Of a DNA stretch of 64,000 bases, positions 12,501 through 24,500 are shown in pieces (position 1 is the first letter of the stretch; each line of letters opens with the position of its first letter). The notes under the pieces are model-generated. The model was not told the DNA's origin and made no database searches. It saw nothing but the letters and a program-made list of their open reading frames with translations. Source of the stretch: Prinia subflava. Its lineage: Eukaryota; Chordata; Aves; Passeriformes; Cisticolidae. The stretch is taken from NCBI RefSeq assembly GCF_021018805.1, contig NC_086254.1, positions 3,955,001 through 4,019,000 on the forward strand, in the 5' to 3' direction. The position numbers and the translations under genes are program-made.

Positions 12501-15500
12501 AGCCAGGGCAGCTAGTATTTTCCTGAAGTTATGCTTTGCATTGGTGTTTCAAGTTCAAGGTTTCATGTGTGGAAGTGGGTCTGGGTTTGGGCTCCTGAGG
12601 AGCTCTGAAGGAGGAGTTCTTGGGAATGCTGTGCATGGTGGGTCTGCACTGCCACAGCCATCACCCTGTATGTATGTGAGGGCCTGAATTCCCAGGAGCA
12701 GAGCTGGTGCTGTTAGTTTATGTAGTAAGACTCAACAGACTGACTTGAACTGGAAACTTGATTAGTTTGGAATAGTACCTTTGGTTGAAAAAATACTTGT
12801 GTTTTTTACTATGGTTTACTATCACCATTTTTCCAATGTTTTATTAAAGCAACAATGGATTTATCTTGATAGAGGACTGAATAAAGTTGGTATCTATAAC
12901 AATAAGCTGGTGTGAGAACTTGAGTCACAGGTAACCTGTGGTGAAAACACTTTTCCAAGGGCTTGTTGTGAACTATTTCAATCCTGACTTTGCAGTGAAG
13001 CATTGTTGAAGTTGCCTGTTGCTGGGCCATTCTAGGAGCAGATACTTGTGTTGGAATGAATGCATGGTATGGAATGAAGTCATCTGTATCCATTTGGAGT
13101 ATAAAACATACAGGCTACATAGATTCATTAATAATCTTGTTTTGTTTCACAAAAGGAGATAAATTTGCTGCAAACTTCCTCATTAAGAACGGTGCCCGTG
13201 TGAATGCTGCCACCCTGGGGGAGCAGGAGACTCCTCTGCACCTTGTGGCCTCCTACAGCCCCAAGAAGCACTCGCCAGACGTGATGGCAGAGATGGCCCA
13301 GATCACACAGGCCCTCCTGCAGGCAGGGGCCAACCCAAACATGCAGGACAGCAAGGGCAGGTAAGTGCTGGGGGAAGGACAGTGCCACCAGTGTAACACA
13401 GTGCTGTGGTGAACACAGCCAACCTCCTAAGAACCTGTTCAGGTCTCTCAGCAAAGTGCAGCTGATACTGGAAGTAGGAATTCATTTACACAGTTTGAGA
13501 CTTGTTGGTAGCACTCAAAGTAGAAAGTTGTGCAGGCTGAATGGTGCCCTGTCATGGCCAATTAAATGTAGCCCAGCTACAGAAAGCTGGGGTGAGTTGA
13601 TAGTGTTAGAACACATGGCACACAGTTAAATTGCCTTTAATGAGTCACTGAATGGTAAAAACTAACTAAGATGACAAATAGTATACCTGAAGCTGTCAGG
13701 GAAACTGAAATGTTCTCAAAAAGTGCCAGTTTCTGCAGTGTGGTTACCTGAAGTGTAGGGCCTGTGAGCTTTTTCACAGGTTATTGGGCTGGCAAGCAAG
13801 TTCATAAAATAATATAGAAGACTTGGAATATATCAGCTGCACAGTTTTGATAGGTGAAGCTATTGTGCTTCTTCCTTTAAAATTACTTCTTACATTAATG
13901 ATTTCCTTACCACCAAATTAATTGGAGTCACATTCACCAAAAGTTTAGATTTCTCTTTCTTTTAAGAAGTGTTTGTGCCCTTCTAAAGTTAAGCCCACAG
14001 TTCTCTAGGGGCACGTTGGTGACTGGGGCCAGGGTGTGAAATGTCTCGCTCATTCCTGCTGTAACTGTTCTTTGCTGCAATTACAGGACCCCGTTACACG
14101 TGTCCATTGTGGTCAGGAATGAGCCCGTGTTCAGTCAGCTCCTGCAGTGCAAGCAGTAAGTCTCACTGAATGTAAAACACACCGAGGTTACCTTCTGCAG
14201 TGAAGATGTGAAAACTGGTTTAACACCTCTTTTGTGCCTCTTTGCCTTATAATAAGAATAGTAATAACTTGGGATGCAAAAGTGTAAAGGCTTTGCATAA
14301 GTGAAGATGCTAAAACCATATCAGAAGCCATGTAAGTTTTTGCCCTACTGTAAAGAAGCAGCAACTTCATCTCTGTTTTTCAAAGAGGCTGAAATCATTC
14401 TAGAGGTGAAGCACTGTAGGAAGCTTGATTTGTAGTGGAGCTAAAAGGAGTAATAACACTCTTGAAATATCTCAATATAGTCTCGAGTTCAACTTGAGTT
14501 CTGCTTAGAGGTGACTTCTTGGGGTGGTGAAGCAGAAGAAGCAGCAATTCATTTGACTCAGTTTCATTGCAGCTGAATTTGCAGTTCTTGCACATGGCTT
14601 ACTCAAGGGGATTTGCCTCTTTGTTACACTTAGGGGGAGCCCAAATCTACCAGGGATTCTGCACTTCCCTAGGAGCAATGAGCTTGAATGCAGTAGTCAC
14701 TAAAAGGCGCTGTGCTTGTTTCAGAGCATTCACAAGTTGTCTGAAGTAGCTGGAGCTGCACTAGGCTTCTTGGCAAACAAAAGTTCTCAGAGAGGTATTG
14801 AGCTCTAGTGCAGCTGTTCAAACACTTGGAACTTCAGCTGTGTTGGAAAACCACTTTTTAAGGTATAAATTGGGGGACACTGTCTCTTATTTTCAGACTG
14901 GACTTGGAGCTGAAGGATCATGAAGGAAGCACAGCTCTGTGGCTCGCAGTGCAGTATATCACTGTGTCATCTGACCAGTCTGTGAACCCTTTTGAGGATG
15001 CCCCTGTTGTGAATGGAACCTCATTTGATGAGAACAGCTTTGCAGCAAGGTTGATCCAGCGAGGCAGCAACACAGATGCTCCAGACACAGTAACAGGTAA
15101 ACCAGAGGTTTGTATTTCATTGTAGGCAGAAGGCTTTTGTGTTAATTGCTTAATGCTGACTGCACTTGGAGGAGCTGCATGAGGTTTCAGCAGCATTTGC
15201 TCCTTAATAAATGCTAGGTGGTAGTTGCATTACCCAGAGCTGATGCACGGACAAGTTGAAATGGATTTGCAGGAAGTGACAGAAAATCTGGACTCATTGC
15301 CAGGTTCTAATATCCTCATTACAATTTCAAGATGTGTGATCACTAAATGGAAGTGCATGTGAGAGTCCAGTGTTGGAAGGGAGCTACCAGTAACCCTAGC
15401 ACCAAGGGTTTTCCTTGTTGACTGTGAAGTGTAATGTTGTAAGGTAGTGGGGAAGGTGTTAGCACACTTGTTAGTATCAAAGCGTGGTTGGAATAACAGT

Positions 15501-18500
15501 GTTCATGGTTTTTCTTTAGGAAACTGCCTGCTTCAGAGAGCAGCTGGCGCAGGAAATGAGGCAGCTTCTCTCTTCCTAGCAACTCATGGAGCAAAAGTCA
15601 ACCACCAAAACAAATGGGTAAAAGCAGAAACTTAGTCTGAAAGTTTCTTTTACTTCTCTTCAGAAATAAGGTAGCAGAGATCTCTTGTAGCTAAACCATA
15701 GCTTAAAGCAAGTTGGAGCACTCTGTGAACCTTTGCATATTTTCAGGTGTTTACCAGTGACCACTTGCATTCTTGTGGCACTTGCAGAATCGCCAGTTGT
15801 TAATGTGCTTTTAGCACTTACTGCAGTGCCTGGTGTAATAAAATCCTTAGTGAAAGCTAACTCATGTAGTTTGGAGCTCCTAAGGAGTTTCAGCTACTAG
15901 GAGTGAAATCTTCACACCAGCTCTTGTAGTTTTAATAGTTTAAAAGCTGCTTCTCTTCATGTCTCAAGCTGCTAACCCAGCACTCTGTTTATTAAAGGGA
16001 GAAACCCCACTGCACACAGCCTGCAGGCATGGCCTGGCAAACCTGACAGCAGAACTGCTGCAGCAAGGAGCCAATCCCAACATCCAGACAGCAGAAGCTG
16101 TGCCTGGGCAGAAGGATGCATCTGCTCCTCCATCAGCAGAGAACATTCATCTGCAAACTCCCCTTCACATGGCCATTGCTTACAACCACCCAGACGTGGT
16201 GTCAGTCATCCTGGAACAGAAAGGTGAGTGTGTCCACACTGTGGAGGCTGCAGTGAATTGCTGTGTCAGGATGGCATCCAAACTGCTTTGACAAACTACT
16301 TAAGAAAGCATGTCTTCCTGTAAACAATGTTTAGCTATAGCAATTAATAAGAGGGGCTAAATAATCTTAAATCATCTCCTTGTTAAAACAAGAAAATGAT
16401 TTTGTCTGTGTTTGTAAATTCTCCACTGTGGATAATGCACTTGAACAGTTAGTCTTGGGTCCTATTCCACCTGTACAACTGGGATCACTTCAAAGCATTT
16501 GCTTCAGGTGAATGCTCGAATCAGTTTTGGATAAAGGCATCTTTCTGTGGTGAGAACTCTGCCTCCCTCAGCTCCTCAGTAAGAGGACTTCATACAGAGC
16601 AGTGGTGGTATTACAGTAGAGTTGAGACTTGAGTGCTCAAATACCAGCAGAGGAGTTCATTAAATGCTGCTAGTCAGCTTCTTTCCAGCAGCAGGAAGGG
16701 AATTTGACAGCTGAAGCAGGGCCAATTTTGTCTCCTACCATAAGTGGGATTTAGAAGGAAGTAGGTGAACTGGGGTAAATATTGTCCATGCCAGGGAATG
16801 GAGAAGGAGGGATGCTGCCACATATTGTGGAGCCTCCACTATTCATTCTCAGAGTTCTGTATGTGCCACTCTATTTGGAATTGCAGCTAGAAAGGAACAG
16901 GTTAAGCCTCTTAGCTAGAAAATAATTTTTTTCTTAGTATATGTGTTAAGACTGGACAGTAGTGGCAATGTGGTCTGAATCCTAGGCAGTGTCACAGCAG
17001 GGAAGCTGAAGGTGCTTTGCTCAGATCTTACAAACTGACTGCTAAAGGAGCAGCCTGCTACAAAATGTGACATTGCTGCCACAGCTTTCACAGTGTGACT
17101 GCAGGTCAGGTACAAGAATGCCTAATTCCTTATCCTTTCTTGTAGCTAATGCTCTTCATGCTACCAACAACTTGCAAATTATTCCTGACTTTAGTCTGAA
17201 GGACTCGAGAGACCAGACTGTGCTGGGATTGGCTCTTTGGACAGGTATGTGCCTTCAGGATGAGAATTCACAATGAAAGGGAAGCTATGATGTGAGCAAG
17301 ATTTTCTTAAAGATAAAACAGCTGGTGTGTGTTCATGTTCTGGCTTGTGCTGCTGGGGAGGAGTTGTCAAGGAGAGCTTTAGATGGTTCCTCATATTTTA
17401 AAATTAGTGTTCACATATGACATAGTGAAAGATTTCTAGTCCTGCAGCTTCTGCCCAGAACTGTACTTGCAGTTCAGTGGAATTCTTCCTCTGTGAACTC
17501 CCTGGTAGTTTTCATACCAGATCTGTGTATTGTCTGTGCACATTAACTCTGTTCTATCAGTGTGTCTGTTTTATAGCACTGAAGGTAAAATACTAACGAG
17601 CTTGAACTGTTCAGGCATGCACACAATCGCAGCTCAGCTGCTTGGATCTGGGGCGTCCATCAATGACACCATGTCAGACGGACAGACACTCCTGCACATG
17701 GCAATCCAGAGACAGGACAGCAAGAGTGCCCTCTTCCTGCTGGAGCATCAGGCAGATATAAATGTCAGGTAACATCCTAACTGATACAACCCCCACCTGA
17801 TTTTGTAGCTGAAGCAGGTGGTGATTGCCTTTGTGTAATGGCTTGAGATTTGTTTCAGGTCATGATTTACACAGTTACATGTTTGGCACTGTTTCATGGT
17901 GCTAGTTATGGCTGAGGGGTTACATGTGTTAACTTGGACTTTTGTATAGCTCCATTGGTCAGCACCTCCTCTTGAGGCTGCAGAAGGAGGTGCCACTTAA
18001 TTCTAGGTAAAACAGCATCCTCTGCAGCAGACTGAGACAGGCCTAGAGGCATTGAACTTCTATTGTCTCCTCCATTTGCCAGCTTGTTAGAAATGCGTGT
18101 TTGCTACCATATAAAATAATTAGATATGGATCCAGCAACAGGAGTCTGATAAACTGGCCTCCTCAGCATCTCCTAGACAACTTACATTAGACTTCACAGA
18201 ACATTTGTCTGCTTACATGAGTGACAGGCTGTCTGTTCAATTTGGCAAGCTGTACTGTGATGAATGTCACGGGTACAAACTGCCTAATGCTGCTGTTCTA
18301 ACTTCAACTTTTTAACAGTTGGTGTTTGACTGTTGCTTGAAGTGTTGCCACGTTGGAGACAAAGCTGTTGCTACTGTGGCAGCAGGCTGGCTCAGAAGGA
18401 ACTCTGCTCAAATAATGGCTGCACTGAAGGAATTGAATGGCTCTGAGCTAAGAACACTAACTTGTTTTTCCAACTTTAGAAATCAATCCCTTGGTAAAAG

Positions 18501-21500
18501 TGAAGGTGGGCAGGAAGGTAGATTACAGAGCTGTGATGAAATATGTGGTGTGTTTGTGGTGGTCTTACCACAGCAAAAGTGCATACGAGAGGAGTTAATT
18601 CCTGGCTTTGCCAATGAGGTGCTGTTGCTGATCTTCATAATGCATCTGTAACCCTTGGAATGTCCCTGCTGCAGGACCCAGGATGGAGAGACAGCGCTCC
18701 AGCTGGCCATCCAGAACCAGCTCCCGCTGGTGGTGGATGCCATTTGCACCAGGGGAGCAGACATGTCTGTGCCCGACGAGAAGGGAAACCCTCCCTTGTG
18801 GCTCGCCTTGGAAAAAAACCTGGAGGATATTGCATCAACTCTGGTAGGACTGGCAGCTGGCTTCGGTCTCACTTTTGTTCATCTTGCTGGCAACAAAAGG
18901 CTGCATCAGCAAAAACAAACTCAGTGCACAAAGAGAACAGACTAGTCCAGTATTACGTATTTCTGGAGGTATTTTCTTCACCAGAAATTCCTCTTTACTG
19001 CAGGAATCTTATAAATACTGTAGTCTGCATAACCAAATATCTTGCAGGCACTTTAATAAAAATATATATTCTATATATATTCTGCTGGATTCTTGATCTG
19101 GAAGGAGAAAGGATCTGCTTAGATCAGTCTGTAGCATACACGCCTTGTGTAATGATCAGCTTTCTGAATAAAACTCATTTTATGCTTTAGTGTATGTGCT
19201 GCTTTTTATTGCATCATAAAATTGAACCAAGAAGGCCTTTAAAGGCTCCTATTTACTTTAAAGACTGTTTACTTTCAGGCATGGGTGATACAGCAGGAGA
19301 TTTCCTAGGAGGCACAAGTAGACCTCCTTGTTCTTTTTCATAAGGAAGTTACTTGAAAGCTTTTTCCAGTTGTCTGCTAGACACAACTATTTAAAAACTC
19401 TGCCAGTGACCTGAGAAATATGTCTTGTAACTGTTCTTGAGCGTGCTGGTATTGGATAAGAACGTTTATGAGTCAACACTCTTAACTACTCATGTTTAAA
19501 CCTTGTCAATAGTTTGTAAAGTGGAGTAGAACAAGTCTTAAGTGCCACATTGTTCATGTATGTAGTTCTCCAGCTGAAGAATACAAATATTAGCAATACA
19601 ATTCCCAGAAAAAAACTCTCTCTGTTTAGCTGAATGTCTAAGAAAGCAGGTAAATGGGCCAGACCTTCAAAGGCAACATCTGCTGATGCTGCTTGATTTA
19701 CTGTAGGTGCTTGTCATTGCTGAAAGTGAGGTAACTTGTACAACCTGCTTTAGATCTATCAAAGTATATGGACAATATTAGAATTGTTAAAAAATACCAG
19801 CTAATTAAGGATTTCATAGTAAACCAATAAAGAATTGGTCTGGAAGACTTTAAAACAGCTTGCTGAAATTCAGTGAGTGTACAAGAATAGACAAGGCATC
19901 TCAAGCTTTACCCCTAGGGGATAATGTTCCAGCAGCGTTAGTCAGGGACTGTAGCAGGAGCCTGTTGAACAAACCTTCACTGTGTCACTGGGCTTCTCCT
20001 TCCAGGTTAGGCACGGCTGTGATGCAACGTGCTGGGGCTCAGGACCAAGTGGCTGCTCCCAAACCCTTCTCCACAGAGCTATTGATGAGAACAGTGAACA
20101 GATTGCTTGCTTCCTTATCCGCAGGTCAGACCCCTTCCCAAACACAAACCTCCTAACATGCATGGAGGGGTGTCCCTGGCACAAATTAACTGAATGCTGG
20201 CTTAAATCAGTAACAACTATGTGTTTCCTTAGGCTTTTGCTGGGTGGGTGACACTCTGACCAATCCTAAAGACACATTCTGTTATTTATAACAGCATCAT
20301 GTTCTTGATGGCAAGAGTCAAACCAAAACCAGGCACTTGTGCTTTGGTGGAATGTGTCAGCAGTTGCTGGATCAGCTCTTGTAATCTTTTCTGTGACCTT
20401 TTTTGAAGCAGTTTAAACATGGATTAACCATAATCAATTGACTGCACTGTGTTTGTTTTAGTGGGTGTGATGTGAATAGTCCCAGAAAGCCCGGCCCGAA
20501 TGGAGAAGGTGAAGAGGAAGCCCACGATGGACAGACCCCCCTACACTTGGCAGCCTGCTGGGGGCTAGAGGAGGTGATCCAGTGCCTTCTGGAGTTTGGT
20601 GCCAATGTCAATGCTCAGGTATGTGGACAAATCAGGCAGTTTTTTAAAGTAGATTCTTTGCCTCCAACGTACTGAAAACAAACTTTCCTCTTCCTGTATT
20701 TTGCCTGATAAGAGAAAAGAAAATCTTGCTCTTAGAGCTGAGCCAGTGCAATGACTGGATGCAGCTCTGCTTTCTCTCCTGTTCCTTTTTACCTTGTGCT
20801 TATCTGCCCATATGGTGGTTAATTCAGGAAGCTATGCTGAAGGAAAATGACACAGAAAACTTACTGCAATGTTAGTTACTTTCTCATGTAGCACTGGGAT
20901 TCAGTGTCTTCTGTCCCTAGTGTGAATTAAGGGCAGGAGCATGGCTGCAATTAATCATTAAATCAGCTACAGTGTAAAACTCCAGAGTACTCTACTTTGT
21001 TAGTATGTTTGGGAAATGTCTTCTGTTACTGAGTAAACTGGGGTGATGTAAGTATGAGTTACACTTCATTTTTGATTACACAGTAATCCTTAAACAGAAG
21101 CTTTATAAATAACAACAAAAGAAATGAGTGGGTAACGTTTTTAGGTCCTGATGCTGTTGCAAGTGACATTAAAACAAATCACAAAACACAGTCACAAAGC
21201 TGCCCTAGCTGTAAACTGCTGCTTGATACAAACAAATGTTTAAACACCTCAGCTGGCTTTGCTATGAAATTTGAATGCTAATCTCTGCCCCCAAAATGAC
21301 TGACGAAATGGGAGATGTTTTGGTGAGCTATTTAAGAGGCTGTATAGCACAGGATTGAGGTCAGCCTGTTGGGAGAAACAAATCTCAGTTTGCTTTCCTT
21401 ACACTGTGGGTTTGAGCTTGCAGCTGTTTGGTGTCGCTGCTGAAGGGAGCTGGGTGGGTCACAGGACTAAACCACCAAGTTTCCCTGACCCTTCAGAATT

Positions 21501-24500
21501 AGGGAAGGATTTATGTACTACTGAGTCTGTATGGAACAAACTTCCTGGTTTCCTTCTAGGATGCAGAAGGAAGAACTCCAATCCATGTTGCCATTAGCAA
21601 CCAACATAATGTTATCATTCAGCTGATGATTTCACACCCAGAGATTAAGCTGAACGTACGGGACAGGCAAGGAATGACTCCCTTTGCTTGTGCTATGACG
21701 TATAAAAACAACAAAGCAGCTGAAGCAATTCTGAAGAGGGAACCAGGAGCTGCAGAACAGGTAAGCTGGGAGTGTTCAAAGCATGCTGGTTTTGTTACTG
21801 CACTAGTTTGTGGTAACAGCTGTTCCACAAGCCAGTTCTGTTTTAGCCTTTTGGGCCTTACATGCAGTCCATTTGCCAGATGCCAATTCTCTTAAACAGG
21901 ATTTGTTAGGAAACTGGAGGTGTGTATGTGATATGTGTGAATAAGAACATTAAGGGTTGGTGTCTTGTCATATCTTCTTATCAATACTAAACTGAGAAAC
22001 AGGCATATGAGTGTATAAGGAGAAAATTCTCACTCTGCTCCTGTCTTGTGCTGGACTACTACAGAAATCATCTATTACCCAGTTTTCCTAAAGCTATCCA
22101 AAACAGAAAACCTGATCTAAAATAACTGAATAATAAATGCTATGCTGCCCCGCTGAACTACAAAACCTCCAACTGTATCTTCAGGCTTCTGTTGTGACAC
22201 TTCAGGCAGCTGTTCAGGAGATTCTTCCTATCCTGTGTAAGTTTAATTACTAGTAAAATCCTAGAGTCCTTAGTGAGCTCTTGTAATATACCTAAAACAT
22301 GGTTACAAATACAGCCAGTTTAAATATGCTTTAACATGAGCTGAAAGGCAGAGTTGAACATGTGCTAGATATTAAGCCAAAAAATGAATTCTCAGGTTGC
22401 CCAGAGCAGCTGTGGCTGCCCCATCCCTGGAAGTGTTCCAGGCCGGGTTGGATGGGGCTTGGAGCACCCTGGGATAGTGGAAAGTGTCCCTGCCTGTGGC
22501 AGGGGTGGACTGGATCACCTTGGAAGGTCCCAAACCATTCTGTGGTTCTGTGGATACACTTTACATCAGTGTGGCAGGATTCCCTGCTGCTTCCCTCTCC
22601 TGGATTAATTGCCAGATAGACTCAAGCTTGTTTCATTTAACTGAGTTTTTCATTAGCTGCTGCTCAGTACTTAACCACAACAGCTGTTAACCTTTTGTCT
22701 GTCTGACAGTACTCTCCAGTGTGTGGTCAAGAAATGAAAGGTTATAAAATGGAAATAAAGTAGTGTGAGGCAGGCTGGACCGAGCAGTTGTAGCAGGTAA
22801 TTTCTCAGGTTGTATCAGGTTGTTTGATAGTCACTTCTATCAGATAAGTCTCTAATGTCAGCCAGTGAAAGGAACAAGATTCTGCAGTTTAAGCAGAGGG
22901 AGCAAGCACCTCTTAGTGAAAACACGTCCTACTACATAAACCCCCTTTCTCTAGAGGAATAGTGAATTAATTCCAGGTTCCCTTTGTGCCAGGTTGACAA
23001 CAAGGGCCGGAATTTCCTGCACGTGGCGGTGCAGGGCTCGGACATCGAGAGCGTGCTGTTCCTCATCAGCGTGCAGGCCAACATCAACTCGCGCGTGCAG
23101 GACGCCTCCAAGCTGACCCCGCTGCACCTGGCCGTGCAGGCCGGCTCCGAGATCATCGTGCGCAACCTGGTGAGCGCTGGGCACCCCCTGCCCCCTGCAC
23201 AGAGCCTGCACAGAGGAGACACAGCAGAGCTCCCTCAGCCTGTGCTGTTGGCTGAGCACGTGGGGTTTGCAGCAGTCACTGGGTGCTGTGGTTCAGTGTA
23301 AAGATTTTTCCTTGCCTTTGTGCATGTCTGAACACTAACACAAGTTGTAGCAGCTCAGTAATGATGCCATTTTATACACTCTGGAGGCATACGAGTATCT
23401 CTGTACAGTAGAGTCTTGTGTGCTTTATGCACAGAAATAAACTGAAATAGCTACTGAATATATAATAAACTAAAATAGCTAAATAAACTAAAATTCAGGG
23501 CTGAAATAGCCCTGAAACCATCTTTGAACATATTCCTTCTTGCATCCTGCCAGCTGCTTGCAGGTGCCCAGGTGAATGAGCTGACCAAGCACCGTCAGAC
23601 TGCTCTGCACTTAGCAGCCCAGCAGGACCTGCCCACCATCTGTTCAGTCCTTCTGGAGAACGGAGTCGACTTCGCAGCTGTAGATGAAAATGGAAATAAT
23701 GGTAAACTTCGAGTTGCACAAGTAAATGCAGAACACTTCAGTAGGTCTGGTAATGATGCCTCCTAGTGGTGGAGAGCTCACTGTGAATGGGCTTGCACTG
23801 GGAAGGGGAAAGAATGAAAGTGCAGGAACTCAAAGCAGATGGAAGGAGTTGTTTGAGAAGGAGGGTTGGGAAAGTGCAGGGAGGGTGTTTCATTTAGTTA
23901 TTAGGCTGTAATATTGCTGATACTCTGAGTCTTGAACCTTCTTTTTCATTTTTTTTTCTGTTCAGCTCTGCATCTGGCAGTGATGCACGGCCGTCTGAAC
24001 AATATCCGAGTCCTCCTCACTGAGTGCAATGTAGATGCAGAAGCCTTTAATATCAGGTAATGATTTATAGTCTTAACAGACTAAAAGAACCACTTTGTAT
24101 TTTAAAATAAGTGCTGATATGCTGCCAAATATATATTTTTTTCTTGTATTATATTATTTATACACAAATTTGGAAGTGTGCAGATGATGCTGTGTCTAAA
24201 TTCTGTGCAAATTATATGTATACACCAAGGAAGGAAGGTTAGGTAGGGAGTTGTGTATGACATACTGAGTTACTGAGTTGCAGCATTGTTCAAGTCTGAA
24301 CCAAACTTGAGAGCAAGGAGAATTGGATGAGTAATTGCAGTAGCAAGCAGACTTTGATCAGGATAACAAACTCTTTTCCCCAGAGGCCAGTCACCAATGC
24401 ATATTTTGGGACAATATGGGAAGGATAATGCAGCAGCCATCTGTGACCTCTTCTTGGAGTGTATGCCAGAATACCCTCTAGACAAACCTGATGCTGAAGG

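Noticed and set aside
18660..19190. 176-codon frame overlapping ANKFY1 exon 15
   Set aside because: It is out of frame with the exon, runs into the intron, and has no family resemblance.
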